Assembly: GCA_046297495.1 (NCBI GenBank)
Contig: JBKBIP010000014.1
Span: 62,001-126,000 of the forward strand
Origin: JBKBIP01 sp046297495
GTDB lineage: Bacteria; Planctomycetota; Planctomycetia; Gemmatales; Gemmataceae
Length of the DNA: 64,000 bases
Direction: 5' to 3'
In this document: positions 51,705-60,507 of the stretch, one piece after another
Position numbering within the stretch: position 1 is the stretch's first letter
Layout: every line of letters starts with the position of its first letter
Notes under the pieces: generated by a model
What the model saw: the letters and a program-made list of their open reading frames with translations, nothing else
Told to the model about the DNA's origin: nothing
The model's database searches: none
Position numbers and translations under genes: made by a program

Positions 51705-54700
51705 ATGACGAGATTGCACTCCTTTTTCCTCGCCACGGTCGCGGCTTTGCTACTTTTGGCAACGGGCCTCGCGCAAGAACCGATCCAGATGGGGCGAACT
51801 CCCGATATTTCCCCCGATGGCCGGTTGATCGCGTTTAGCTATCGGGGGGACATTTGGACCGTCGAAGCCATCGGCGGAGTGGCTCGCCCGGTGACGCTGC
51901 ATGTCGATTATGACGTTTCGCCGGTGTTCAGTCCCGATGGCCGGCAGCTGGCGTTCATGTCCAATCGGCACGGCAGCTACAATATCTATGTCGTTCCGGT
52001 GCAAGGGGGCCGGCCGCGGCGGCTGACGTTCGATTCCGCCACAGATGTGGTCAATGGCTGGTCTCCCGACGGCAAGTATGTTTTATTCTCGTCGCTGCGC
52101 GCGGCCGAGTTTCCCGCTCGTTACGACCTGTACCGCGTGTCCGTGGAAGGGGGCAAGGTCGAACGCATCACGCAATCCGAGGCGCGCGAAGGGACCTACT
52201 CCCCCGACGGCAAGCACGTTGCCTACGTGCGCGGGCCAGGCACCTGGTATCGCAAGGGGTATCGCGGCTCATCCAACGACGACATCTGGCTTTGTCAAGC
52301 CGATGGCGTTAATCATCGCCAGCTGACGGATTTTCTCGGCCAAGACAACGCCCCCATGTTCAGCGGCGATGGTAAATCTCTCTATTATGTCAGCGAGCTG
52401 TTCGGCACGCCGGCCAACATCGTCCGCATGGACCTATCCAGCAAGAGCAAGCCAGAACAGATCACTTTCCACACCGACGACGGCGTGCGCCGAGCACGCA
52501 TCAACCGCACCGGCGAATGGATCGTGTACGAATGCGGCTTCGATCTGTGGCTGTTGTCCACGCGCAGCGGCGACACGCGCAAGTTGGCCATCGAGGTCCA
52601 CGCCGACGACAAAACCAATCCCGAACGCATCGCCACGTTCACGCAAGGGGCCACCGAATTCGCCCTGTCCCCCGATGAAAAACACATTGCCTTCGTGGTT
52701 CACGGCGAGCTGTTTCTCATTCCCATCACGGGCGGCAATGCCACGCGCTTGACCAACCACCCGGCGTATGATCATGGCATCGTCTGGGCACCCGATGGCA
52801 AGTCGATCCTGTTCGCCTCCGACCGCAATGGTTACGAGAACTTGTATCGCCTGGAGCAGGATGATCCCGAACATCCCGAATTGGTCAAGGCGCATCGCTT
52901 TAAGGTCACGCAGTTGACGAACACGCCGGAAGCCGAGTTTGGCGTTAGCTACTCGCCCGATGGCAAACGTCTGGCCTTTCTGCGGGCGGGCAAGTTGTGG
53001 ACCATGAACCCCGACGGCGGCGACGTTCAGGTCTTGGTCGATGACGTGCGCGTCTTTGATTATGACTGGTCGCCGGACGGCAAGTGGGTGGTCTATGCGC
53101 GCGTGGATGGCTCCTTCGCCAGCGAGCTGTACCTGATCCCGTCCAGCGGCGGCGAGGCGCGCAACATCACCCGGTACGCCACGTACAACGGCGGTGTCAC
53201 CTGGAGCCAAAAAGGGCATAAGCTGGCCTACATCAGTCAGCGCCGCTCCAACTACAGCGTCTGCGTCCAGTCCTTGCAAAAACCGGCGGTGGCCGGGGCG
53301 CCAGCCAGCGAGGACATCGATTGGGAAGACCTGCATTTGCGCGTCAGCCAACCGACAGCCACCCCCGCTGAATCGTGCGCCATCTCCCCGGACGGGACCA
53401 AGGTGGCCTTTCGCTCCTACGGCAGCGGCGGCGATGATTTGTGGGTGGTCAACAGCGATGGCAGCCAATTGACACGTATCACCTCCGGCAACGCCCGCCC
53501 GCCGCAATTTCGCTGGGGAGTCAAATTGCCGGGGGCGCTGTTCTACCGTGACGGCGCCGGCGCGCTGTACCTGGCCAAGGTCGGTGCGGGAGGAACTCCG
53601 GCCCGCATCCCCTTCCGAGCGCGCATGACCATCCATCAAGAGGAAGAATTCGCCGAGATGTTCGAGCAAAGCTGGCGCGCGCTGTCCGATCACTTCTACG
53701 ACGCCGATTTCCACGGCGTGGATTGGAAAGCCGTGCGGGACAAGTACCGGCCACTGGTCCAGCACGTGAACATGAAGGAAGACCTATACGCCTTGATTAG
53801 CATGATGATGGGGGAATTGAACGCTTCGCACCTCGGCATCAGCGGTCATGCGTCCACCCCGCACGAATTCACCGCCGACTTGGGGCTGCTGTTCGACCCG
53901 AAGTATTCCGGCCCCGGCTTGAAGGTAACCGAGATTCTCAAACGTGGTCCCGCCGACAAGCGCGGCTTGGACCTGAAACCTGGCGATGTCATCGTCCGCA
54001 TCGACGGCGTGGAGTTGGACGACAAGGCCAATCTGAGCCAGCTACTAAACAGCAAGAGCGGCGAGGTCGTGGTGGTCCATGTCGCTCCGCCCGACAAAGT
54101 CGCGGACCCCAAGGCCTATCGCCGCTTGGAGCTGCAAGCCGTCAGCCGAAGCGTGACGCAACGCCTCATGTACGAACGCTGGGTCGAGCACAACACGCAG
54201 CGCGTCGCTGAGCTGAGCAACGGCAAGCTGGGTTACATCCATATCCCCAGCATGGACGAAGCGGGCCTGGATCGATTCGTGCGGGCGTTGTATTCCGACA
54301 ACTTCGACAAGGAAGCGATTGTGCTGGACGTGCGCTACAACGGCGGCGGCTTCACGCATGATCAAGTGCTGAACTACTTGGGGGCCAAAGAACATACCTT
54401 CTTCCGCCAACGTGACGGCGGCGAGGGGCTGGTCTTGCGCTCCTACGATCGCAAGTGGACCAAGCCGCTGGTGCTGCTGATCAACAATCGGTCCTACAGC
54501 GACGCCGAGATTTTCCCCCACGCGTTTCGTACGCTGGGCCTCGGCAAGCTGGTCGGCGAACCGACGGGAGCGCATGTCATCGGCACGACCTCGATCCGCC
54601 TCATTGATGGCTCGTCGTTCCGCATCCCACGCACCGGCGTGTTCACCGCCAACGGCGTCAACATGGAACGGGAAGGGGTCATTCCCGACATCCGGGTTCC

Positions 54701-54890
54701 CCAACACCCCAATGAGCTGGTCAAGGGGATCGACAAACAACTCGATAAAGCGGTCGAGGTGCTGACGCAAGATGTGGTTGCTTGGAAGAAGTCGCGCGCG
54801 CCTGCCGTGGCCACCACCACCAAGGAGGCCAAACCCGGCGATGCGTCGGCGCCCGTCACGCCCATGACCACCGTGCCGGGGAGCAAGTGA
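51705..54890 (+). CDS. Secreted tricorn-type protease (S41 family)
   Basis: 1061 residues. The signal peptide LHSFFLATVAALLLLATGLA is followed by two beta-propellers made of SPDGR/SPDGK repeats (for example DISPDGRLIAFSYRGDIWTV, SPVFSPDGRQLAFMSNRHG). The tricorn C1 helical domain opens with EEEFAEMFEQSWRALSDHFY. A PDZ domain (GPGLKVTEILKRGPADKRGL then DVIVRIDG) and the S41 core (IVLDVRYNGGGFTHDQVLNY, LLINNRSYSDAEIFPHAF) follow, with Ser of SYSDAEI as nucleophile. It degrades peptides released by other proteases. Fully matches planctomycete tricorn homologues in order and length. A Lys/Ala/Pro-rich tail ends it. Confidence 0.95.
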   Translation: MTRLHSFFLATVAALLLLATGLAQEPIQMGRTPDISPDGRLIAFSYRGDIWTVEAIGGVARPVTLHVDYDVSPVFSPDGRQLAFMSNRHGSYNIYVVPVQGGRPRRLTFDSATDVVNGWSPDGKYVLFSSLRAAEFPARYDLYRVSVEGGKVERITQSEAREGTYSPDGKHVAYVRGPGTWYRKGYRGSSNDDIWLCQADGVNHRQLTDFLGQDNAPMFSGDGKSLYYVSELFGTPANIVRMDLSSKSKPEQITFHTDDGVRRARINRTGEWIVYECGFDLWLLSTRSGDTRKLAIEVHADDKTNPERIATFTQGATEFALSPDEKHIAFVVHGELFLIPITGGNATRLTNHPAYDHGIVWAPDGKSILFASDRNGYENLYRLEQDDPEHPELVKAHRFKVTQLTNTPEAEFGVSYSPDGKRLAFLRAGKLWTMNPDGGDVQVLVDDVRVFDYDWSPDGKWVVYARVDGSFASELYLIPSSGGEARNITRYATYNGGVTWSQKGHKLAYISQRRSNYSVCVQSLQKPAVAGAPASEDIDWEDLHLRVSQPTATPAESCAISPDGTKVAFRSYGSGGDDLWVVNSDGSQLTRITSGNARPPQFRWGVKLPGALFYRDGAGALYLAKVGAGGTPARIPFRARMTIHQEEEFAEMFEQSWRALSDHFYDADFHGVDWKAVRDKYRPLVQHVNMKEDLYALISMMMGELNASHLGISGHASTPHEFTADLGLLFDPKYSGPGLKVTEILKRGPADKRGLDLKPGDVIVRIDGVELDDKANLSQLLNSKSGEVVVVHVAPPDKVADPKAYRRLELQAVSRSVTQRLMYERWVEHNTQRVAELSNGKLGYIHIPSMDEAGLDRFVRALYSDNFDKEAIVLDVRYNGGGFTHDQVLNYLGAKEHTFFRQRDGGEGLVLRSYDRKWTKPLVLLINNRSYSDAEIFPHAFRTLGLGKLVGEPTGAHVIGTTSIRLIDGSSFRIPRTGVFTANGVNMEREGVIPDIRVPQHPNELVKGIDKQLDKAVEVLTQDVVAWKKSRAPAVATTTKEAKPGDASAPVTPMTTVPGSK

Positions 54891-54898
54891 GCGGCAGG

Positions 54899-55423
54899 TC
54901 AGTCTTCGCCGGGCGGCTGCATGGTGTATGTCATCGACAGCCGCCCCGGTTGTTGCAGGGTTTGGTACACGACGCAATAGCGCTCGGTCAATTTCAAGAG
55001 GGTGGCCAGCTGCTCAGCGGTGGCGTCGGTGTCCAGGTCAAAGCGCAGCCGGATGGCCTGAAAGCCGACGGGGACTTCCTTGCTCACGCCCAACGTGCCG
55101 CGAAAGTCCAAATCCCCCTCCGCTGTCACGGTCCCTTGCCGGATGGGAATGTTCAAGGCGGTGGCGACGGCCCGCAAGGTGACGCCGGCGCACCCCGCCA
55201 GCGCTTCCAACAACATGTTTCCCGAACAAGCGGCGTTGCCGTCCCCGCCCGTCGCCGGATGTAGCCCCGCTTCCACCAGTGCCCACCCGGTGTTCACCTT
55301 GCAGATGACGTTGTTGGGGTTCAATGTCCCCTGCGCCCGCAGCGTAACGAAGGCGGCGTCCGGGTGGTGTTGATAGCGTTCCTTGAACGGTGCTTGCAAG
55401 GCCCGCAGTTCGTCGGCTTTCAT
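54899..55423 (-). CDS. OsmC-family peroxiredoxin-like protein
   Basis: 174 residues. The two redox cysteines of the fold are in NAACSGNMLLEALAGCAGVT and LTERYCVVYQTL. The N-terminal part has a 25-residue extension. OsmC/Ohr proteins reduce organic hydroperoxides with lipoamide or thiols. The CSGNMLLEALAGC spacing resembles the YhfA-like branch more than Ohr, so a hydroperoxidase role is not certain. GAGGA lies before ATG. It is convergent with the tricorn gene, ending 8 nt from it. Confidence 0.88.
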   Translation of the reverse strand: MKADELRALQAPFKERYQHHPDAAFVTLRAQGTLNPNNVICKVNTGWALVEAGLHPATGGDGNAACSGNMLLEALAGCAGVTLRAVATALNIPIRQGTVTAEGDLDFRGTLGVSKEVPVGFQAIRLRFDLDTDATAEQLATLLKLTERYCVVYQTLQQPGRLSMTYTMQPPGED

Positions 55424-55481
55424 GGATAAGGTCCTCTCAGGCGGCGATTCCTCGGCGAGTCGATGGCGTGGGCAGCCATGC

Positions 55482-56558
55482 TCACCGCTTGGCGGCGATG
55501 TAGTAGTTATTGATGATGTCGTGCGGTAATTTCTGGACCTGCACGTTGGCGAAACCGGCTTCGCGCAGCATCTTGACGGCGGTTTCTTCCCCCCAGGCCG
55601 CCCCTAAGCCAGCTCCGCCCGCCGCCAGTGACACCGTCATGCAATGCATGCACGACACGGTGTACAGATACGGGCCGACGGGGTGATCCAAGTTGCGTTC
55701 CAGATGGCTGGAGGTGGCGATGTCCTGCATCAAGAACGTGCCGTCGTCACGCAGGGCGGCGGCAATGCTGCCAAGCACGCGGGCCGGCTGGGCTTGGTCG
55801 TGGATGGCGTCGAAGGCGGTGATCAGGTCGAAGGCGGCTTTGGCTTCCATCGTGGCCACGTCGCGGGCTTCCAGCTGGATATTGCGGCAGCCCTGTTGCT
55901 CGGCTTCCGCTCGGCCAGCGGCCACGGCTTCCGGTGACAGATCGTAGCCCGTGAATCGGCTATTCGGGAAGGCGCGGGCCAGCAGATTCAGCGCTCGACC
56001 ACTGCCGCAACCGACGTCGAGCACGTCGATCCCTTGCGCCAGCCGCTCCGGCAAGCCGGGCACCAACGGCACGATCTGCTCCAATAACGCCGAGACCACG
56101 GTTTGTGCGCTTTCCTCGGCCATGACGTGGTGAAAATTCTTGAAGGAAGCATAGGGAACACCGCCGCCATGCCGGAAACAATCGATGATCGCGTCTTCCA
56201 CCATGGCCAGCACCGGAATGAACTGGGCCTGCACCGCCAAGTTGTTCGGACTGGCCGCGCGCGTCAGCCAAGCGGCGTGTTCCGAGGGGAGATGATACGT
56301 CTTCCGTTCCGGGTCATATTCGATGATGCCCGCCGTCACCATCGCCCCCAGCCATTCGCGCACGTAGCGTTCGTGCAGCCCCGCCGCGCTGGCGATCTCC
56401 GCGCTGGTGGACGGTCGCAGCGGGGCCAGGGCGTCGAACAATCCCGTCCGATGCCCCACCGAAGTCATCAAAATGACCGCCGCATGATTCAGCATCTCCA
56501 ACATCCGTTGGCCGAATGCTTCTCGTTTGCTCGGATCAAGAGGTTTCGATGTCATCAT
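55482..56558 (-). CDS. Class I SAM-dependent methyltransferase with N-terminal winged helix
   Basis: 358 residues. The N-terminal part (HAAVILMTSVGHRTGLFDAL, TSAEIASAAGLHERYVREWL, VTAGIIEYDPERKTYHLPSE) is the dimerising winged-helix region found in O-methyltransferase-like proteins such as Rv2258c. The Rossmann part has motif I IDVLDVGCGSGRALNLLARA, FTGYDLSPEAVAAGRAEAEQ and FDLITAFDAIHDQAQPARVL. The substrate is unknown. CMHCMTVSLAAGGAGLGAAW near the C-terminus is typical of this subgroup. It lies 58 nt upstream of the OsmC gene on the same strand. Confidence 0.9.
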   Translation of the reverse strand: MMTSKPLDPSKREAFGQRMLEMLNHAAVILMTSVGHRTGLFDALAPLRPSTSAEIASAAGLHERYVREWLGAMVTAGIIEYDPERKTYHLPSEHAAWLTRAASPNNLAVQAQFIPVLAMVEDAIIDCFRHGGGVPYASFKNFHHVMAEESAQTVVSALLEQIVPLVPGLPERLAQGIDVLDVGCGSGRALNLLARAFPNSRFTGYDLSPEAVAAGRAEAEQQGCRNIQLEARDVATMEAKAAFDLITAFDAIHDQAQPARVLGSIAAALRDDGTFLMQDIATSSHLERNLDHPVGPYLYTVSCMHCMTVSLAAGGAGLGAAWGEETAVKMLREAGFANVQVQKLPHDIINNYYIAAKR

Positions 56559-56695
56559 GGCTCCCGCGCGAAATCGAATCCGGGGACTCCGATTTCCAAT
56601 GGGGGATAAGGTGCGTGAAGATAAGGGATAGACGGATTTTTCCTCGCATTTTTACTCAATATAGGCATCGATTCACTGGTTTCCAACCTCACTAC

Positions 56696-56723
56696 TTGAG
56701 GAACACCATGATTGTGATAAAAT
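56696..56723 (+). promoter_or_regulatory. Candidate promoter of the exopolysaccharide operon
   Basis: TTGAGG (56696-56701) and TAAAAT (56718-56723), spacer 16 bp. The start would fall at about 56730, leaving a leader of roughly 345 nt before the first gene. Confidence 0.5.
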
Positions 56724-56837
56724 GAACGCCATGAGATATGTTGATGGGTTGTCCTTCATGCTTCAGGAACATCGATTGTGACATCGACGAACTAATTTCC
56801 TAACCTGTGACCGAGTTTTGGGCGTTCGTGAACTGAC

Positions 56838-56889
56838 GCCGACGTGATCGAGTATCCCCCTCATATTCCATTACGTCGGCATATTTTTT
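56838..56889 (+). terminator. Attenuator-like intrinsic terminator in the exopolysaccharide operon leader
   Basis: GCCGACGT (56838-56845) pairs with ACGTCGGC (56873-56880) and is followed by ATATTTTTT. An overlapping alternative stem, GGCGT (56821-56825) with ACGCC (56836-56840), would compete with it. A 16-codon frame begins at ATG 56731, right at the predicted transcript start (MRYVDGLSFMLQEHRL). I recognise no riboswitch class in the leader. The rest of 56559-57074 shows nothing further. Confidence 0.55.
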
Positions 56890-57074
56890 GCACCTACTGT
56901 AGAGGCATGAAAAGGATTAGCACGAATTTTCGCCAGGAAGATGGAAATGGGTTCGTTTCCGCGCCTGTTTCACAGAGGGGAGGTCAAATTTCGCGCACGT
57001 GTCTCAAGGTGAGAGCGGTTTCGCATACGTACCGCCGCGAGGCGGGATGATTCAAACCGGGGGAAGCATTCACG

Positions 57075-58328
57075 ATGAGCCACTCTGTTTCATCAACGGA
57101 CGCGGCTGCTCATACATATGATTCGGCCGAGACACGACGGAACGCCGCTCAACCTCTCGGTTTCCCCCCCGCGGAGATGTCCCCGCCGGTGGAGCCGATG
57201 GCTCGGCCAACTCCTTTGCCCAAGCGGCCCAAGGGGCGTTGGTTCGTGGGGATCATTTTGCTCGGCGTGTGCGGCGTCGTGGCCTATAGCGTGTGGAGCG
57301 CGTATTTTCGCTACCAGGCTTACGGTACGATTACCGGCCATCTGATTCAGGTGTCCGCTCCTTGGGATGGAGACCTGCGCTACCTGGCGGTGCGTGAAGG
57401 GGACATGGTGCGGCAGGAGCAACTTTTGTTCGTCGTGGATAATATTGAGCTACGCCATAGACATGCACAATTGAACAACGACCTGCGCGTGGCCCAAGCG
57501 AATCTGGAGGCGGAAACCGCCAAACTGAAATGGCAATCCGCTTTTGGCTTGGATCAAACCCAAGGAACCATGACCACTTATTTCCAGGCTTGGGGCAACC
57601 TGCTGCGCGAACAGGCCCGCTTGGACGAATTGCGCACCGAGTTACGGCGTTCTGAGATTCTTTGGGCCACCCGGTCGATCTCGCAACAGGAATTGCAACA
57701 ATATCAATTCGCCGTCCAAGGGCATGAACACCTGGTTGCCAAACTCCGGGAATCGCTCGTGGAATTGAAGGAACGAGCCGAGCAAGCGGAAGAGTTGTTA
57801 AAGGAGAAGAACAAGTTAAGCACTGGCTTGGAGCAAACGGGCTACCAACAGCTCTTGCCATTCTTCAGCAGAATCGAAGCGCTGGAAGCGGAACGCGCCC
57901 GCATTCAAGAACTTTTGGACCAAGGACAAGTTCGAGCGCCAACTAACGGCTTGGTGGTCAAGACCCAGCATTTCGTGGGAGAACGGTGCCAGAAGGGGGA
58001 GCCGATCTTGACCTTGCTCGAAGAAGGATCGCTGGAAGTCGTCCTGTATCTGCCGCAAGACGCCAGCACGTTGTTAGCCCCCGGGGATGAAGTGGAGCTG
58101 GTGCTAGAACCGTACCCGGAACCGTTGTCCTGCCGCGTGAAGAAATTGGGAGATCAGTTTGAACCAGCCCCAGAACATCTCAAACGGCACTATCGAGAAG
58201 GACAACGGTTACTGCCGGTCAAACTGGAACCCAGCCGTGAGGTGAAGCAGTGGATGGCGCTGCGTGTCGGCGGTGTCGTGAAACTTCCCTACTTTCGGCC
58301 GGACATTATAAGGGCGGAACGTGACTGA
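57075..58328 (+). CDS. HlyD/Alg44-like membrane-fusion protein
   Basis: 417 residues. A proline-rich cytoplasmic N-terminus is followed by one membrane span near residues 56-75 (WFVGIILLGVCGVVAYSVW). Next is a lipoyl half (GTITGHLIQVSAPWDGDLRY), a long coiled coil (residues 125-290, e.g. QLNNDLRVAQANLEAETAKL), the second lipoyl half VRAPTNGLVVKTQHFVGERC and a barrel (LEVVLYLPQDASTLLAPGDE). This is the architecture of HlyD and of the periplasmic part of Alg44. With PilZ and GT2 genes next to it, it probably guides a polysaccharide across the periplasm. GGGGGAA precedes ATG. Its end overlaps the PilZ gene by 8 nt. Confidence 0.9.
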   Translation: MSHSVSSTDAAAHTYDSAETRRNAAQPLGFPPAEMSPPVEPMARPTPLPKRPKGRWFVGIILLGVCGVVAYSVWSAYFRYQAYGTITGHLIQVSAPWDGDLRYLAVREGDMVRQEQLLFVVDNIELRHRHAQLNNDLRVAQANLEAETAKLKWQSAFGLDQTQGTMTTYFQAWGNLLREQARLDELRTELRRSEILWATRSISQQELQQYQFAVQGHEHLVAKLRESLVELKERAEQAEELLKEKNKLSTGLEQTGYQQLLPFFSRIEALEAERARIQELLDQGQVRAPTNGLVVKTQHFVGERCQKGEPILTLLEEGSLEVVLYLPQDASTLLAPGDEVELVLEPYPEPLSCRVKKLGDQFEPAPEHLKRHYREGQRLLPVKLEPSREVKQWMALRVGGVVKLPYFRPDIIRAERD

Positions 58329-59241
58329 GCATTCCTCGCAACCCGCACAACCCCATCCGGTTGATTCCGGTTCGGATCGGCGCCAGACGCCGCGCGTGAC
58401 CTGGCGGCGGCCGTTGCTGGCCATTCCCATGCTGCCAGACGGCCGACCCGATCCAAAGCGGCAACTCACCGGATTGACAACCGACGTTTCCGCGGGGGGA
58501 ATGGGCTTGCAAGTGGAAGAAATGGATCGCCTGCCAACCGCGGATTTGGTCGTGGGGGTAGAGAGCGCCGACGGTCAGCGCCAATTCGCTGGCTTGGCGG
58601 TCCGCAACAAAGAGCGACTAGCCGCCGACGGTGTGCGCATCGGCGGTCAGTTCGAGGGATTGGGCCAAGTGCTGCTGCGTGATGACGTGCTGGCGCCGAA
58701 CTTCATGCCGGAGTCATTGTCCTTTGGCACTCCCTTTCCGGAAGAAGTTCTCGACGCCTGGTGCGAGCTGGGGGTGTTGCAGCCCGCCCTGCTCGACCGC
58801 GTGCAGCTGTGCCCGCGCTGTCAGGGCTTGCCTACCTTTCGCCCTGGTTGTCGGCACTGCGGCTCCGCCCACGTGAGCAACGACCGGCTGATCCATCACT
58901 TCGCCTGCGCCCATGTCGGCCCGGTCGGTGACTTCGAGACGCCCGCGGGGCTGGTCTGTCCCAAGTGCCGCACGCGCCATCTCGTGGTTGGCTCCGATTT
59001 CGAGTACCTGGCCGGGCCGTATCGCTGCTTGCATTGTCAGTGGAGTGATACGGAATTGGCATCTATTGCCCAATGTTTGCGTTGTGGTTTTCGTTGCCTC
59101 GCCCAGCAGACGCGACTTCAAGACCTGCGAGGCTATCGTGTTCACCGACTGGATCCATTGGCTATCGCGGCACCATCCCGAACAGCTGCTAGCGCTGCTC
59201 TGGGCGCTACTGCTGGCGGACGGTCCGCGCTACGCTCTTAG
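58321..59241 (+). CDS. PilZ domain fused to TackOD1-like zinc-ribbon module
   Basis: 306 residues. The N-terminal PilZ domain (about 18-115) keeps both c-di-GMP motifs: RxxxR as R21-R25 in DRRQTPR and DxSxxG as D55-S57-G60 in TTDVSAGGMG. After a helical linker there is a cysteine-rich part with pairs LCPRC, PGCRHCGS, HHFACAHVG, VCPKC, YRCLHC and QCLRCGF. The IHHFACAHVG then LVCPKCRTRHLVVGSDFEYL pattern matches TackOD1, a module described as an output domain. Thus c-di-GMP binding probably feeds into control of the following glycosyltransferase. The 3' end overlaps that gene by about 104 nt in another frame. Confidence 0.85.
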   Translation: MTEHSSQPAQPHPVDSGSDRRQTPRVTWRRPLLAIPMLPDGRPDPKRQLTGLTTDVSAGGMGLQVEEMDRLPTADLVVGVESADGQRQFAGLAVRNKERLAADGVRIGGQFEGLGQVLLRDDVLAPNFMPESLSFGTPFPEEVLDAWCELGVLQPALLDRVQLCPRCQGLPTFRPGCRHCGSAHVSNDRLIHHFACAHVGPVGDFETPAGLVCPKCRTRHLVVGSDFEYLAGPYRCLHCQWSDTELASIAQCLRCGFRCLAQQTRLQDLRGYRVHRLDPLAIAAPSRTAASAALGATAGGRSALRS

Positions 59242-60430
59242 CCGATTAGTCATGGTCGCCTGGGACATGGTTCGGGATACGTGGCTGTGGCTGCGCGGCG
59301 GCAGCGAGCAACCAGAAACATTCTCCTACTGTCCGAGTGTGTCGGTGGTGATCGCTGGCTACAACGAAGCAGATAACATCGAAGCCACCCTGACTTCGCT
59401 GTGGAGGAGTTACCCGCGTTTGGAAGTGATTGTCGTCGATGATGGCTCGGAAGACGGCATGGCTGACGTGGCACGACGTTTCGCGCGCAGCCATCCGGGG
59501 ATCATGGTCTTGTCGCGCCGGCGGCGCGGTGGCAAACCATCGGCGTTGAATTTCGGCCTGAATTACGCCACTGGCGAAGTCATTGTCTTCGTCGATGCCG
59601 ATTCCCACCTGGGAGAGCAGGCCATCTGGCGCATCGTGCAGCCTTTGAAGGACCCCCAGGTCGGGGCGGTGTCCGCCACGGTGCTCGCGAGGAACACGTT
59701 CACCAATTTGGTGACATGGTTTCAGGCTTACGAATACTTGAACACGATCTATGTCGGTCGGCAATTACTGGCTCGGCTCGGTATCTTGAGCATCGTCTCC
59801 GGCGCGTTTGGGGCGTACCGGCGTGACGTGCTGCGGCGTACTTGTGGGGCGGACGTAGAATTGGCCGAGGATTTCGACTTGGCTCTGAAAGCCCGCAAGG
59901 CGGGTTACGAAATCGCCTTCGCGCCGTTGGCGCAATGCTTCACCAATGTTCCCGATACGTGGAGAGCGTTAATGCGACAACGGCTGCGTTGGGAAGAGAG
60001 CAGCATCTTGCGCCTGGTCTGCCGCAAGCACATTGACATGGCGAATTTTCGCAGCCCGAATTTTCGCTGGCGCAACTTCATGGTGCTGCTGGAACTGTGG
60101 ACGTTCAACATCTTTTGCGTCATTGGCATCTGGGCTTACGTGGTTTGGTTCACGTTTGCCGTGCCTGTGGCAGTCTGGGATATGATGGTGGTGACACTCT
60201 ATTTTGGCTATGTCGGTTTTGAGCTGGTTCAAGCTCTGTCCGTGTTATTCTACAGCCGCGACTTGCGCCGCGACTTGTGGATCTGCGCCATTTTCCCGCT
60301 GGCGCCCCTGTATCAGCTATTGCTGTTCCTGGTCCGCTCACGGGCCTTGATTGAAGAGACTTTCCTGCGCAAGTCCTACGAAATGAATTACATTCCCGTC
60401 CACGTGCGCGAGACCACCTGGCGATGGTGA
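59138..60430 (+). CDS. Processive membrane glycosyltransferase, GT2 (Alg8/cellulose-synthase-like)
   Basis: About 430 residues from GTG 59138 (GAGG 7 nt upstream). The N-terminal span EQLLALLWALLLADGPRYAL supports this start, though it overlaps the PilZ gene; ATG 59252 is the fallback. The GT2 core has SVSVVIAGYNEADNIEATLT, IVVDDGSEDG, VFVDADS, LAEDFDLALKARKAGYEI and the processive QxxRW as RQRLRWEESS. Several C-terminal membrane spans follow (LLELWTFNIFCVIGIWAYVV). It makes and passes a polysaccharide chain through the inner membrane. Sugar identity is not evident; the downstream dehydrogenase suggests a uronic acid. Confidence 0.9.
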   Translation: MFTDWIHWLSRHHPEQLLALLWALLLADGPRYALSRLVMVAWDMVRDTWLWLRGGSEQPETFSYCPSVSVVIAGYNEADNIEATLTSLWRSYPRLEVIVVDDGSEDGMADVARRFARSHPGIMVLSRRRRGGKPSALNFGLNYATGEVIVFVDADSHLGEQAIWRIVQPLKDPQVGAVSATVLARNTFTNLVTWFQAYEYLNTIYVGRQLLARLGILSIVSGAFGAYRRDVLRRTCGADVELAEDFDLALKARKAGYEIAFAPLAQCFTNVPDTWRALMRQRLRWEESSILRLVCRKHIDMANFRSPNFRWRNFMVLLELWTFNIFCVIGIWAYVVWFTFAVPVAVWDMMVVTLYFGYVGFELVQALSVLFYSRDLRRDLWICAIFPLAPLYQLLLFLVRSRALIEETFLRKSYEMNYIPVHVRETTWRW

Positions 60431-60507
60431 CTTGATGGGCGTGTCCAGGCCTGGATGAAGCCCAAACCTAATCCCGTTTTTTCAACCCTCTTATGGAGTT
60501 CCCCCTC

